From the NCBI GenBank assembly GCA_950295325.1, contig OX485805.1, forward strand, positions 37,375,501 to 37,439,500: 64,000 bases of DNA, in the 5' to 3' direction. Below the pieces are notes generated by a model. That model was not told where the DNA came from. It saw only the letters and a list, made by a program, of their open reading frames with translations, and did no database searches. The stretch's first letter is position 1. Each line of letters starts with the position of its first letter. Positions 48,608 to 59,345 of this stretch are shown here, one piece after another. The DNA is from Polytrichum commune (taxonomy: Eukaryota > Streptophyta > Polytrichopsida > Polytrichales > Polytrichaceae). Position numbers and translations under genes: made by a program.

Positions 48608-49114
48608 TTAGGACCACTTCACACACGAGACTGAGAGGCCATTACCAGTACACTTCAAGCACTCTCATTGGTGGAAAGGGCAGAGCCGGTCCAAGTTCGC
48701 TTCACACTACGCTCGAGGGACCAACAGAGTAAGTGAATGCAAGATGGATGTAAAGTCCACATGGATTCCTACATGACATCAAATGGCTCATGCTTCATGG
48801 TCACTTGGACTATTTTCAAAACCCCCCTCCTCTTGGAGGTAGACCTAACACAAAACCGGGAGACCATGGCACTCCAAACACTCACAACCGTTACTTTATT
48901 CTATTTAATCACGTGTGAGAACCAACGTGAATGGAAATTCATTGAAATAGCAATTTGGTTGAGGGCCCGGTCACGTACGACTTCACAGTTCACTCGAGAG
49001 TCCGTGACCACACTACATGATTTGGGAGGTGTCTTAGAACAACCATCGGACACTTTCTTTTAGGCTCTCACAATTTCACGGTCACGGCTCTCGGCTCATG
49101 TGTGAAGTGGCCCT
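48608..49114. mobile_element. Element M, copy B (inverted)
   Basis: The left end ggaccacttcacacacgag pairs with the right end catgtgtgaagtggccc. It is the reverse complement of copies A and C along its length. A GGACTTA context flanks the left end; no clear target duplication is seen. Confidence 0.8.
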
Positions 49115-49206
49115 TGCCCTTACGACTTGGGACACCGTGTGAACCCACCCACCACCATAGACCAAATAACTGGGAAGGAAGTTTGTGACAAGAGAGAGAG
49201 GGATCT

Positions 49207-49466
49207 GTCTAAATACCCCCATCGAGCGTGGCTCGGAGGCCAGGTTCGGGAGGGGGTGGCAGGGGTGGGGTAAAACCTGCCCTCTATTTTTTTAATTGAG
49301 TGGGGCCTTACTTGATCTCATTGGGGGCTTCCTAGAGTAATTTGGGGCCGCAGGACCCAAATTTAGCGAAAAAAAAGAGTCCCCAAGGGGCCAAAACAGG
49401 GAGGGCCAAAAAAATGAACCCCACCGAACCTGGCCTTCGAGCCACGCTCGATGGGGGTATTTAGAC
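49207..49466. mobile_element. 260-bp element with near-perfect long terminal inverted repeats
   Basis: The left end gtctaaatacccccatcgag continues through cgtggctcggaggccaggttcgg. The right end (about 49424-49466) is its reverse complement with one or two mismatches, giving arms of about 43 bp. Flanks on both sides contain gagagaga, so the insertion may lie in a GA repeat. Single copy in the window; no coding frame. Confidence 0.75.
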
Positions 49467-49506
49467 CCACCCGAGAGAGAGGAGTTGAGTCCCATGAGGC
49501 TCGACG

Positions 49507-49535
49507 TGCTAGTGCCAGTGCCAGTGCCAGTGCAA
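49507..49535. repeat. Six-base tandem repeat (tgccag)n
   Basis: Consecutive agtgcc units with slight drift, about four and a half copies. Confidence 0.7.
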
Positions 49536-49699
49536 GGGAGCCAAGGGAATTTACATAATAGATATTGTCAGGTTATTGTCAGAGAATCCTGGGACCACGG
49601 AATTCCCCCCTCCCTCCCTTCAAGGGGGAGTCAGTTCACTTCCGCTGTGTAATTACAATAACTGGTCATCCCTCTGCACCTAGCTAGCTCGCCCGCCTC

Positions 49700-50390
49700 C
49701 AACTTGAAAGTCGCAAGCTATATATGATCGGGGAGAACCGGCAGTTTGTTACAAATGAACCGGTTGAGTTTGAGAAAGAAACAACCGGTTGAAGAAGTTG
49801 CAGACTGCAGCAGGAGAATTACTGATCGTCTTAGAGGAATCTATGGAAGAATATACCCCGATTTAACAAGAAAACGGTAGAACCGTGAGGCTCTGTCGTT
49901 TATTATGAAAGACTATGATTATAGTTGTCCACTTTGCTCATGCCAATCCATGGCTATTCACTATACCAAACCTTTCTTGGATTTTGTGCACCTTCTTCTC
50001 AAATGCAGGTCAAGGATTTTGATATCACCCGAAATTTTTAGAATAAATAATCAAGAACTGCTGAAATAACTATAGTTAACTAGATTTCTTTCAATGCATT
50101 TTAGGGAGCAATTATAGTTCTATATACACACATACACATATATAATTATAGTTAACATCCACATTAAATAAAGTGGACCAAAAATAACAAGACCAAGTAA
50201 CGTCCAAGTGTGAACGCAAAGTGGTTAGGAAATTTGCTCTTGAAACGAAGAAGTTGATGCATAGCCTCTGTCCTACAGACAAAGCCAATAAAGGAAAACC
50301 GGAGGATGTCAACATGTAACCGGTTGGATTTAGAATCACTGGGATCTCAACCGGTTATGCCCAAAATTCTCCCCAAACCCAACACCCAAC
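49700..50390 (+). repeat. Family Q repeat interrupted by element E
   Basis: 49700-49866 and 50292-50390 together match the uninterrupted family Q copy at 36810-37100. Element E (49867-50288) sits between them, bounded by TAA on both sides. Confidence 0.6.
49867..50288 (-). mobile_element. Element E, copy 1 (422 bp, TAA target duplication)
   Basis: Flanked by TAA at 49864-49866 and 50289-50291. It is the reverse complement of 50775-51208 along nearly all its length. There is no terminal inverted repeat or coding frame. A 3-bp TAA/TTA duplication is typical of PIF/Harbinger (Tourist-like) elements, but without inverted ends the class stays open. Confidence 0.65.
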
Positions 50391-50502
50391 AATTTAGGAC
50401 CCCACTTTCTTATGACTTTCGCTCGCTTGCTGGCACACATCACTACCCTGGCGGTAAAGGCATCCGTATAGAAGGAAAAGAAGGGGGGGGGGGGGGGTGG
50501 TG

Positions 50503-51478
50503 GTTATTAAGCTTACGATTGGGTGCCTGACTCGCTCTGCCTCACCTACTTAATGTCGGCGGCGGAAATTCGAGTCCCATAACATTACTCCTCGGCCTTG
50601 TGCGTTTGTTTTGTGTGCCTTGGGAATCTAACCATGGGATATTGGGAGGTTCAGTTTGTATCCGAGTCTCCGTGTGCAAGGTTTCGCATGCCATGGTTGT
50701 GTTCCTGAGGGCCCACAGAGCGTACGCACAACGTTGAGTAATGTTCTGTCCATCTTTGTAGGAGCTCTCGGTTATTGGCTCTGTCTGTAGGATAGAGACT
50801 ATGCATCAACTTCTTCGTTTCAAGAGCAAATTTCCTAACAACTTTGTGTTCACACTTGGACGTTACTTGTTCTTGTTATTTTTGGTCCACTTTATGTAAT
50901 GTGGATGTTAACTATAGTTTATATATATATATATATATACATATATATATACAAGTGCTCCCTAAATTGCATTGAAAGAAATCTAATTAACTATAGTTAT
51001 TTCGGTAGTTCTTGATTATTTATTTTAAAAAATTTGGGTGATAAATGAGTAGCTTCAATCCTTGACCCATATTTGAGAAGAAGGTGCACAAAATTCAAGA
51101 AAGGTTTGGTATAGTGAATAGCCATGGATTGGCATGAGCAAAGTAATCAGCTACAATTGTAGTCTTTCATAGCAAAGGACAGAGCCTCACGGTTCTACCG
51201 TTTTCTTGTTATTAAGCTTACGATTGGGTGTTTGACTTGCTCTGCCTCACCTAATTAATCTCAGCGGCGGAAAATTGAGTCCCATAACATTACCCGGCGT
51301 TGTGCGTTTGTTTTGTGTGCCTTGGGAATCTAACCGTGGGATGCTGGGAGGTTCAATTTGTATCTGAGTCTTTGTGCACAGGGTTTCGCATCCCATGGTT
51401 GTGTTCCTGAGGGCCCATAGAGCGAACGCACCATATTGAGTGATGTTCTGGCCATCTTGTGGGAGCTCTCACTTATTG
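50503..51478 (+). repeat. Tandem repeat dimer R1-R2 with element E inserted at the junction
   Basis: R1 (50503-50774) and R2 (51209-51478) are direct repeats starting gttattaagcttacgattgg and ending gagctctc..ttattg. Both hold a Pol III B-box-like site (R1 aattcgagtcc, about 50567-50577). Element E copy 2 (50775-51208, 434 bp) lies exactly between them, flanked by TTA on both sides (50772-50774 and 51209-51211). A TA microsatellite expanded within E (about 50923-50952). Confidence 0.65.
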
Positions 51479-51524
51479 CGAGGTGAACAATGTTGAATCG
51501 GTTCCTTTTTCTTATTAGACGGCC

Positions 51525-52110
51525 TATGTTTTGAGTGGTATGTGGTTCAGTGTGGCTCGAAGAACTAACAAAATAAATGTACAATTGACCAACGTCGGGC
51601 AATCCGACGTGAAGTTGAGCATGTTGGCCCTACCTTGCTCAAGAATCCTCTTGGTGGAGGGTGGGGTTTATTGCTTACCTTGCGGTGGGTGGGCTCTTGG
51701 CTTCCTACCTACCTACCTAGTTTTTTTTTCCCTGTCAAGTGGAGAGAAGTTTTCACAGTGGGAATCTAACCACCAACCACTCCATCCCAAAATGGGTACC
51801 TCTCCACTATCACCAGGTAACAACATAAAGGTATCACGTCTTTAGAGGCGATTGGATTGCGTGCTTAGAATATGATAATCATTATGTGTCTAGTTTTTAA
51901 CATAATTGGGGGGGGGGGACCTATATGACCATCTAATGAGCACGTGGATCCTCACTTTGATGATGAGTACATTCATATGAGCTCCAAATATTACAGGGAA
52001 AATGGCTATGGACTTGATTTGTAGTTGCTCACCATCTTGTGCTAATTGTGTGTTTCATGTCCTAAGAAAAGTGGGTTGGTTGGAAAAAGAAGTGACCATT
52101 TAGGACCCAT
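51525..52110 (-). repeat. Dispersed repeat family P, copy 5, split by a ~280-bp insertion
   Basis: 51525-51560 and 51845-52110 match 11320-11640 contiguously. 51560-51845 is extra sequence that ends with cttag and includes a CCTA tetranucleotide run (51702-51720). A G11 run lies at 51908-51918. The frame 51531-51845 is a read-through of the insert. Confidence 0.6.
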
Positions 52111-53606
52111 CTACCTTATGGTGGAGATTCATCTAATGAAAATTATGCACCAAAGTTGGATTGGTATATAGGTGAATGCATGGTATGAATATACAATAAT
52201 AATAATGATACCAAAGAACCTACTAGACCGGTATCAAAGTTGTCATACTAGTCAAATATTGATAATCTTAGAAACCACTTCCATACACAAGTGGAAAGCA
52301 ACATGGCCCGGGTTGCTAGTGATCATGTATATTGTGATTGCCATTCTAGAGATGGTAGTGATGACGAGTGTTGTGAAAAACTACAATGCCCTTTTAATAT
52401 GCGTCTAGGGCATTATTTGCATTGCAAACATTAATAAGTTAGAGGAAACAAAAGGTAACATTTGGGGAAAAAAAACCACTTCAACCAATTTATGGACAAC
52501 ACATGAATAAAATTCTCCATGATTGTGCAAAATCCATTGCAAGTGTGCACTAAAGTCCTAGTTACAACATTGCTCATTCCAAAACTCTCTCTAATAACAT
52601 CCACTAATTCTCGGGCTTCCTTGTTCTTCCCATAATCCTACTATCTTGTTTAATAGAAATTATCGCACGTTTCTACAATAGAAACCTACACTACTGACAC
52701 TTGTTGTGGCATGTGATGACAACTCTGCAACATTAAACTCATGGTCCGACGCACTATCGGACTTTCCGTAGGACCGTGCACTAGGGACCATGACGTCATC
52801 CCAAGGTCCTATAAAATTTGTGATTGGCTGTTGAACTTGTCCCGGGACCACTTTGATTTACACCGAGGGAAAAAATGTCAGAGTGACCATGAAGTTTGAG
52901 GTCACCAAAAGACATATTTTAAGGCCTACATTAATCCACTGATATGGACCAATGGGTTTTGCGGTCGGAGGGGCAAAAGAGGTGCTCTGGTAGGAAAAAG
53001 ACAAGGGTTCATGGCAGAGAAATATTGCTATAATCAAATTTTAATGAATTTTTTTTGGGGAAGAGAATATGAAGACAAGAGAAGACAAAAGAATGGTCAA
53101 ACTTGATTTATTTTTTCAAAATTGCCTTTTTTGGACGTACATTTAAAAAATCAACACATTGCCTTTTTGGTGCATGGTCATTCCTCTTGGTTCACATTCG
53201 GTTTACACCTAGTGAGGGGCCCAAAGACTTTGTAAATTGATTTTATTTTATTTTTTTATAAAAAAAAATTGGACTATGGAAGTTGGACCATGTAAAAGGG
53301 CCATCTTTCATGGTCTAACTTCATGGTCCATGGTGTAAACCAACCCTCGTGTGGTGTCACCACGATCGTCAAAATGTGTTTGTACCCATGTTTCTAGCAT
53401 GTTTTCTATCACCTACCACCAGTAAAAAAAAACTATGCCAAAAAAATCCGCAACCAAAATCAGCTGTGGTTCTTTTGACCAACATGATATGCAGTTGCTA
53501 AACAACTACAAATTTGATTTTTTAGTATTATGGTTGAAATTTTAGGAAATTGGGGGCATGTAGTATACCGTTGGAAAGGTCTTGACAATACATTTCCAAC
53601 GGTATA
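52111..53606. other. Gene-free stretch
   Basis: Short inverted matches ggtttacacc (about 53199) and ggtgtaaacc (about 53331) bound a possible ~140-bp foldback. A nearby gatttacaccgaggg at 52856 is related. An inverted pair taccgttggaaaggtcttga / ccaacggta surrounds 53567-53605. No gene. Confidence 0.4.
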
Positions 53607-54112
53607 TTACTCGCCTTGAAAATTTTGAACTTGGTTGTTTTGATGAACGAGTTTCCGTTTTCGTCGCGCGGACCCAACTCTCCCGAAATAAAACCACTTG
53701 GTGACTGCCAAACTCACCTCCAAAATTTTATGAAGAACCCCGGGATAATCTAAACACCCTATAGAATCGTAGTAATCCACCGTGGTTGATTGTGAACCTT
53801 GCTCCTTAATCAATGCAATTCCTAAATCGAAAGCGTTGTGGTCATGCTCCTCATTGCATGTGAGCACACACAAAATTGACTACCAAAGGATGTTCAACTC
53901 CTAAAATTTAGAATACAAGTTGATGGAGGAAACCCAATTGTAAGTGGTTTTGGATCAACATAAACACCCGGGGCTATTTTAGACTTCAACTTCTCTTTAA
54001 GCCACGATTCAAATCGTGGCACAATGGATAGTTCCGGGAAATATGACAATCTTGCCCTTTTGTTTATTGGACGAAACTTTGCTCTCCTTGCTTCTAACTT
54101 CACCCTTTGCAA
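53607..54112 (-). pseudogene. Decayed unidentified coding sequence, possibly transposon-derived
   Basis: Two successive minus frames, 54112-53894 (ending in a run with VPRFESWLKEKLKSKIAPG) and 53873-53607 (with STTVDYYDSI...LHKILEV). They have soluble-protein-like composition unlike surrounding junk. The VDYY...IleV pattern, with QVVLFRESWV in a neighbouring frame, faintly recalls the DUF4216-type domain of CACTA transposon proteins. That needs a frameshift and is weak. No introns can be placed. Confidence 0.3.
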
Positions 54113-56346
54113 TAACCATTCCCTTCAATAACCTCAAACATCAAACACACAAAAATTTAGCTTCTTTATCATGATTTTTTTTTATAATACAAGTAAAAGA
54201 AAATGTGTACATTATGTCACATGGCATTGAGTCGATGGTCAATTGGCATTATGTTAGTTGGTTTCATCTTAATTTATCATTTCTACTTCGTTCTAGTGAA
54301 AATATGCATTGGTTTGTAGCTCTAGTTTCATCATTCTTTGTGAGTGTGTGCTTAGCTTACATTCCATTATGTTTTTCACTATATGTATATATAGTTATCG
54401 TTTCGTTTGATGCATTGTGTGTGACGATGTGTATTTGCACAATGATCAAGCTATCTTGGACTTCAACGACATCTTGTTTCATCTTTTGTAAAAAAAACTC
54501 ATACAAACACGAATTTGACATTCCAAATTACATGATGACCTCGTTCTTAGCAACACTTAAACTATAATATGTTTGATTTGTACTAGAATTTATTACAATG
54601 TGTTGGTAGACCACTAATTATTCAACTGGCTTCAATCACCACTAGGTTCCTCTTTCTTGCATGATCATACCAACAACACTGGACTCATCGTCGTCATCAT
54701 GTGTGGAAATGTAGACAAATATTATGTACACAAACCTAGCGCTTTGTCAATTATATATCCCTCCACCATACAACCTTCATGTAGTGTGCAATTCCATATA
54801 TATTTTAAAATAAATCCAAGGTTCCTCTTCTGTCAATGGATTACATCCACTGGTGCAATAACGGACTACCAAGGTTGACTACCAAGTGAGACATAAAATA
54901 CCAAAAGCATGGAGGCATCCAAAAAATGATCAAACACAAGGTTTCAACATTAAATTGTTTTAGCCATGTGATCTCATTTTGTATTAACACCCTTGCATGT
55001 ATTTTTTGGAAGATTACACTTAACCTTATGATGCCAACGTGCACATCTGGGTGTGAAAAATTACGTAGGTATCCATCAAGTGGTTTGTGTGGTGGATTGG
55101 ATCATAATTTGTGGAGAATGTGCTTCAACCCGATGTGTATGTTTTGGACACTGACACTAGGATGGCCAAAGAGATGGCATCTTGTACTTCATGTTTATTT
55201 TTTTTATCATAACAACAAAACCTCTGTATTTGTGGGAAGAAAAACCACGTCCAGGACTTGAATTTGAACTTTGGGATGGAAATGTGGAAATTATTATGGC
55301 CATCTTGAATTCATGACAAGTACAAGAAAAACGGAAGTAATACAAATACTTAATGCATGAGTATTCACTATGTGAATACAAGTGGATCAATGCCTCATGC
55401 TAAATGCCTTATCAAGACCTCCGGAGGGAAGAGGACAATGGATAGTGAGGGTGTAGTGACATTAGAGGTGGACAAAATAACTACACGATAATCCACAAAA
55501 ATCGAGTTGTTGTTACTAGTAGACATCAATGACATTGTAGTGGAAGATGACAATAACATGAGACATAGCCTTGAGCCAAACCGAGAGGATGAATATCAAC
55601 TTGAAGAGGTTAATCCCGAAGAACAAGAAATACCCGCCTCTAAGCCTAACAAAAATAAGCATTGAAAGCAATGATATATTTAAATTCGCCAATAAGATGG
55701 TGAAGATACTAAAAGTTTTAACTATGAAATGAACGAAACTATGTCAAATAGACAACCACTTAGTAAAAAATTGAGTATGTAAGCCCCCCCCCCCCCCCCC
55801 CCCAAAAAAAAGGTTCCAAAAGCTACGGCAAGAGGGTGAGAGTCCAAGTGCATGAAAGAAGATTAAGTCTAATTGGAGGGATGAACACTACCAAGGGACA
55901 TGTCAAAAGAATGTAAGATGGGCTTTGTTGTGGCAAGATTAAGGTTTAGGTGCCGAGCCGTGGGAGGACTCTCTACAAAGGTGCTTTTTACAACATGGGC
56001 GTATTTATAGCCATTTATGTCCTACTGAGTGAACAAGCAAAAAATTGAGTAACCAACTTGAAACACATGCTTCCTGCTGGCATAAACACGAACCCACCAC
56101 TCACCTTGACAAAGTGGGGTCGCAAAGGCTAAAACTGAGGCAATCATAATGAAAAGATAACTGAAGAGTTTGCAAATAGACCAGCACAAGATGAGGGTGG
56201 AAGAAGTGCACATTACCCTCTGTTAGGAGCCACAATGACGGAAGCTTGTCCAAACCGTGAGTATGGCAACCTCACTTTCATTCAAGGAATGAGGAGCGCA
56301 ACATTAACGCTCCATGAGGACATCAAGTGCATTAAGTAGGGGAGTA
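54113..56346. other. Gene-free stretch
   Basis: A few frames of low complexity (such as 54205-54567, Ser/Phe/Cys-rich). About 55560-55665 reads SLEPNREDEYQLEEVNPEEQ-like acidic protein, possibly a coding relic. A C20 run, the longest homopolymer in the window, lies at 55784-55803. Confidence 0.35.
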
Positions 56347-56747
56347 TGTAAGACCCCTCAAGCATGGAAGAGCACTAAGGGAGCTAGATGTGCGATGAGT
56401 TGGTTGTGAGGGCGAAGTCTTATTGGGAGCCTTGTGTTAGGCAGGTGGACTAGCACGTGTAGTAGAATGGCATGTACTTACACGCATATACAAAGGGCAC
56501 TACAAGGCTTGGCGTCATCGCACAACAACGTCCACGAGGAACGTGTAGGAAGACCATAGTCACAAAAAGGGGATGCTACAAGTGACAACCCAAGACTTAG
56601 ATGGGGAAGACCCCAAGAAGTGGACTAACCTTAGTTGCTAAGAGGATATTCTATTAATGGCCCTATGTTGTGGATTGGTGTAGCTCCTAAGCCTACACGT
56701 GAAGTTGTGAGTAGGAGCGCGAAACATGTCTATGGAGGTGTGTTACA
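56347..56747 (+). mobile_element. Candidate solo/3' LTR of a retrotransposon
   Basis: It begins TGTAAGACCCCTCAAG directly after a purine-rich tract (agtaggggagta), the layout of polypurine tract plus LTR start in plant Gypsy elements. A matching end TGTTACA occurs at 56741-56747. No second LTR or gag/pol frame is visible in the window, so this is tentative. Confidence 0.3.
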
Positions 56748-56760
56748 ATATATGCTATAG

Positions 56761-56949
56761 TGGTCCGAGATGACCTTAAACTACCGGATGATGGTGGAGA
56801 GATACCCAAATCTCAAGAAAGGGGTTGGCGGTTCGAATCCCGGCTGTGAAATCTCCTCTCTACTTGACGGAAAACTTGCCAGGTGGTCAACCGTCTCCTG
56901 TGCTTTGGCGCTGGCCTGTCGGCCTTCTGTCTCAAAAATAAAATAAAAT
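56761..56949 (+). mobile_element. tRNA-type SINE with target-site duplication
   Basis: Exact Pol III B box ggttcgaatcc at 56830-56840; no convincing A box upstream. It has a GC-rich body and an A-rich tail (aaaaataaaataaaata, to 56949). Flanks are acaatatatgctatag (56745-56760) and acaagatatgctatag (56950-56965), a 16-bp target duplication with one mismatch. The insertion lies inside a foldback whose ends are attctattaatggccctat (about 56652) and atagggccattaatagaat (about 56962). Confidence 0.75.
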
Positions 56950-56989
56950 ACAAGATATGCTATAGGGCCATTAATAGAATTTGCTAACA

Positions 56990-58117
56990 GAGGATATGCA
57001 TGTCATGCGAATTTAAAACCATAGAATGCCACATGAAAAATATGGAACATGTGACTTTGAAATTGGCAAAATGATATGTTATTATAGAAGGCCATGAATT
57101 CGGTGGCAGTGGTGGATGTAATGTACCGGCCTTTAAAATACGAACGCGAAAGGTCGTTCAGAGAAATTGTGGACAGGGCCATCATCATTAGGCAGTTTAC
57201 GGAAGGGCAGGAGTAGTAGTATGAGTAGTAGTAGTAGTTTTAATTTGACACCGACGTCCCCAGGGTATTCAGGCCATGCACTGGCTGCACACAAAATCAA
57301 AGTCTCAATCACAACTCACACTCTCACAACAATATAAAAGTGCCACTCCGAATCCTTAAAACAATTTAGCATTTATGGTTGGGATTCTTAGTTGGACATG
57401 TGCTGGTGGGTGTAAATCCATGTGAAAGGTGCACAGTTGTGGCACAACAACTTCAAATTGCAAAGCTTCCCCAAAAAACACGAAATAATGGTTTCAAGAC
57501 GTGTGAGCTGATTTGAGTAGGTATATTGCCCCTCTTTTGAACGAGGATAACACTTTGTCAGTTGGAGATGATTTGAGTGGAGATTCAATGAAAAAAAACC
57601 AAACCCTAATTGAATTTTTAAATTGCTACCCCTCAAGACCACTATTGACATTCCTACTATAGTGTCCTACAAAATAAAACTTTTAACGCTTAAAATTTAA
57701 ACCGGAAATACTCACCTCTAACCTGAAAACATCCATACAGTTGGATTTGTCTAAAAAAAACTTTAGATCTTCATATACGGTCGCTGAAATTGAGGTCACA
57801 TTTTTTGGACAGATTTGAAGGAAATTGGGTGAGGAAAGTTAGGGGTTAATTACACAAGACAATGTGCGTGTTTTGACATTTTGACTGGCAAGTCACTTAA
57901 TGTCCTTGCACATAAGGAGTCAGTGGATTTTAAGAGCATGTAAATATGTCACGTGTAGTCCTACGTAGGTAGTGTAATGAGCAAGACAATCGTTTAACTT
58001 CAATTGTATGTTATGATCTCCGCAATCCGACCACTATTGTTTCCAACCGGTTGCGTGTGTCTCTCGCAACTAGAAATTGTGTTATATTCCTTGTTGTAGA
58101 AACCGCATATTATGCTA
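56990..58117. other. Gene-free stretch
   Basis: An agtagt trinucleotide run lies at about 57213-57237. Minus frames at 57003-57188 and 57388-57651 have no recognisable domain. Confidence 0.4.
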
Positions 58118-58884
58118 CTAAGTGACTACAATGGTATTTAGTGTGACATGTTTGGGAAACACACAAAAAGTCGTATAATTGAGGTGTTGTCTTCTCATTA
58201 ACATGACAAATGGCGTAAAGTTGTTGTCTTATTGAGGGAATACGAAAACATAAGTAATATGAACTTCAAAATATATGCAACGAGCTTAAGAAATAGAGAT
58301 GGTATGAAATAATAACTTGTAATTCCAAACAAATACAAATATTCTCAAGATCTCTTGAAATAGGAGTCCAAAGATCTCTGGTGTTGCCTACCCGGGTTAG
58401 CAACTGCCATCTTTTTCTAAATTCTCTAGTAACTTTTGAAAACTAATAATTTCATTAACACCAAAATATAAAGAGTTCTCTAATAAGAAACTAGGCAACA
58501 ATGATGCATGACGTTTAGCATCAAGATATTGGTGATATTATATCACCTGTGTACAAGACAACATACTAGGTAAGAGGCCACCCTAACCCTGACCATGTCC
58601 ATTCTACACTAGTAACCCTAATTATCATTAAGTTCACAATGATAAGTGAAGTTCCCAAGTGAAAATGGGTGTATTTTAGATGTACATAGCATAGATGAAA
58701 AAAAAATTAGCATTAACTACCTCTTTAATATGACAAAATGGAGATTCTAAATGTTGCATTATTGAGTGTCGTAGTCGTTTTCAAAAGTGGGACTTTTGAA
58801 CTAAAAAGTTTGGTTGTGCAAAAAAGTGTTGTAATATCGAGGGTGTCGTATAAACGAGTGTCGTATTAATGAGGTTAGAGTGTA
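58118..58884. mobile_element. pogo/Tigger-like non-autonomous element, copy 1
   Basis: Direct relative of 62451-63309. Shared blocks include tttgggaaacac, gtgttgtcttctcattaa, acaaatggcgtaaagttgttgt and gaaataggagtccaaagatct. The right end (gtcgtattaatgaggttagagtgta) reverse-complements to TACACTCTAACCTC, close to the TACAGTCTAACCTC of the other copy. The transposase-like region of that copy is deleted here, but extra right-end repeats (gtgtcgtat) are present. Confidence 0.6.
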
Positions 58885-59039
58885 TTGGTCAAATAATCTA
58901 AGCTAACTTGCTAGAGGCCTACAAGTGTCACATCCAAAAAATCGGAAGTCCAAAACATGACACTTGTCAACGTAAGTAATTTTTTGAAGTGAACAATCAT
59001 CTACATTATAACATTTAGTAAAGCGCATTGGACTACTTG

Positions 59040-59345
59040 AGATGATAGTGTTATGTTTGTGTATGCAAGATGAAGATATTATTGAGCATACTAATGTCAA
59101 GTGTCATGTGTTTATAATATGCAGGATGAAGATAATACTGAATAAATGTGGTTGCACTTTAGTATGCAAGAGGAAGATATTATTGAGCATACTGATGTCA
59201 AGTGTCATGTGTTTACATATGTCAACTTGTTGGTCGTTGTTTAACCTGGGTTGTAGGCATAGACCTCATAATACTAGTGAGTATATTCATGCCAAGATAT
59301 TAGGAATCACACTAATGCCAAGTGTCATGTGGTTACACTAATTGG
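59040..59345. repeat. Internally repeated family S-related block
   Basis: A ~100-bp unit (tatgcaaga.gaagatattattgagcatact.atgtcaagtgtcatgtg) occurs at about 59060 and 59162. Variants of atgccaagtgtcatg recur at 59310. The motif is shared with 41850-41990 and 44775-44800. Confidence 0.6.

Noticed and set aside
48737-49063. 108-codon frame and 61457-61834 frame as genes
   Set aside because: Both lie wholly or partly in element M copies, and the frames are not conserved between copies.
54205-54567. 120-codon frame with hydrophobic runs resembling a membrane protein
   Set aside because: T-rich low-complexity sequence; no homologous pattern or gene structure.
56830-56840. B box read as a tRNA gene
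   Set aside because: No cloverleaf can be formed around it. The A-rich tail and target duplications identify a SINE.
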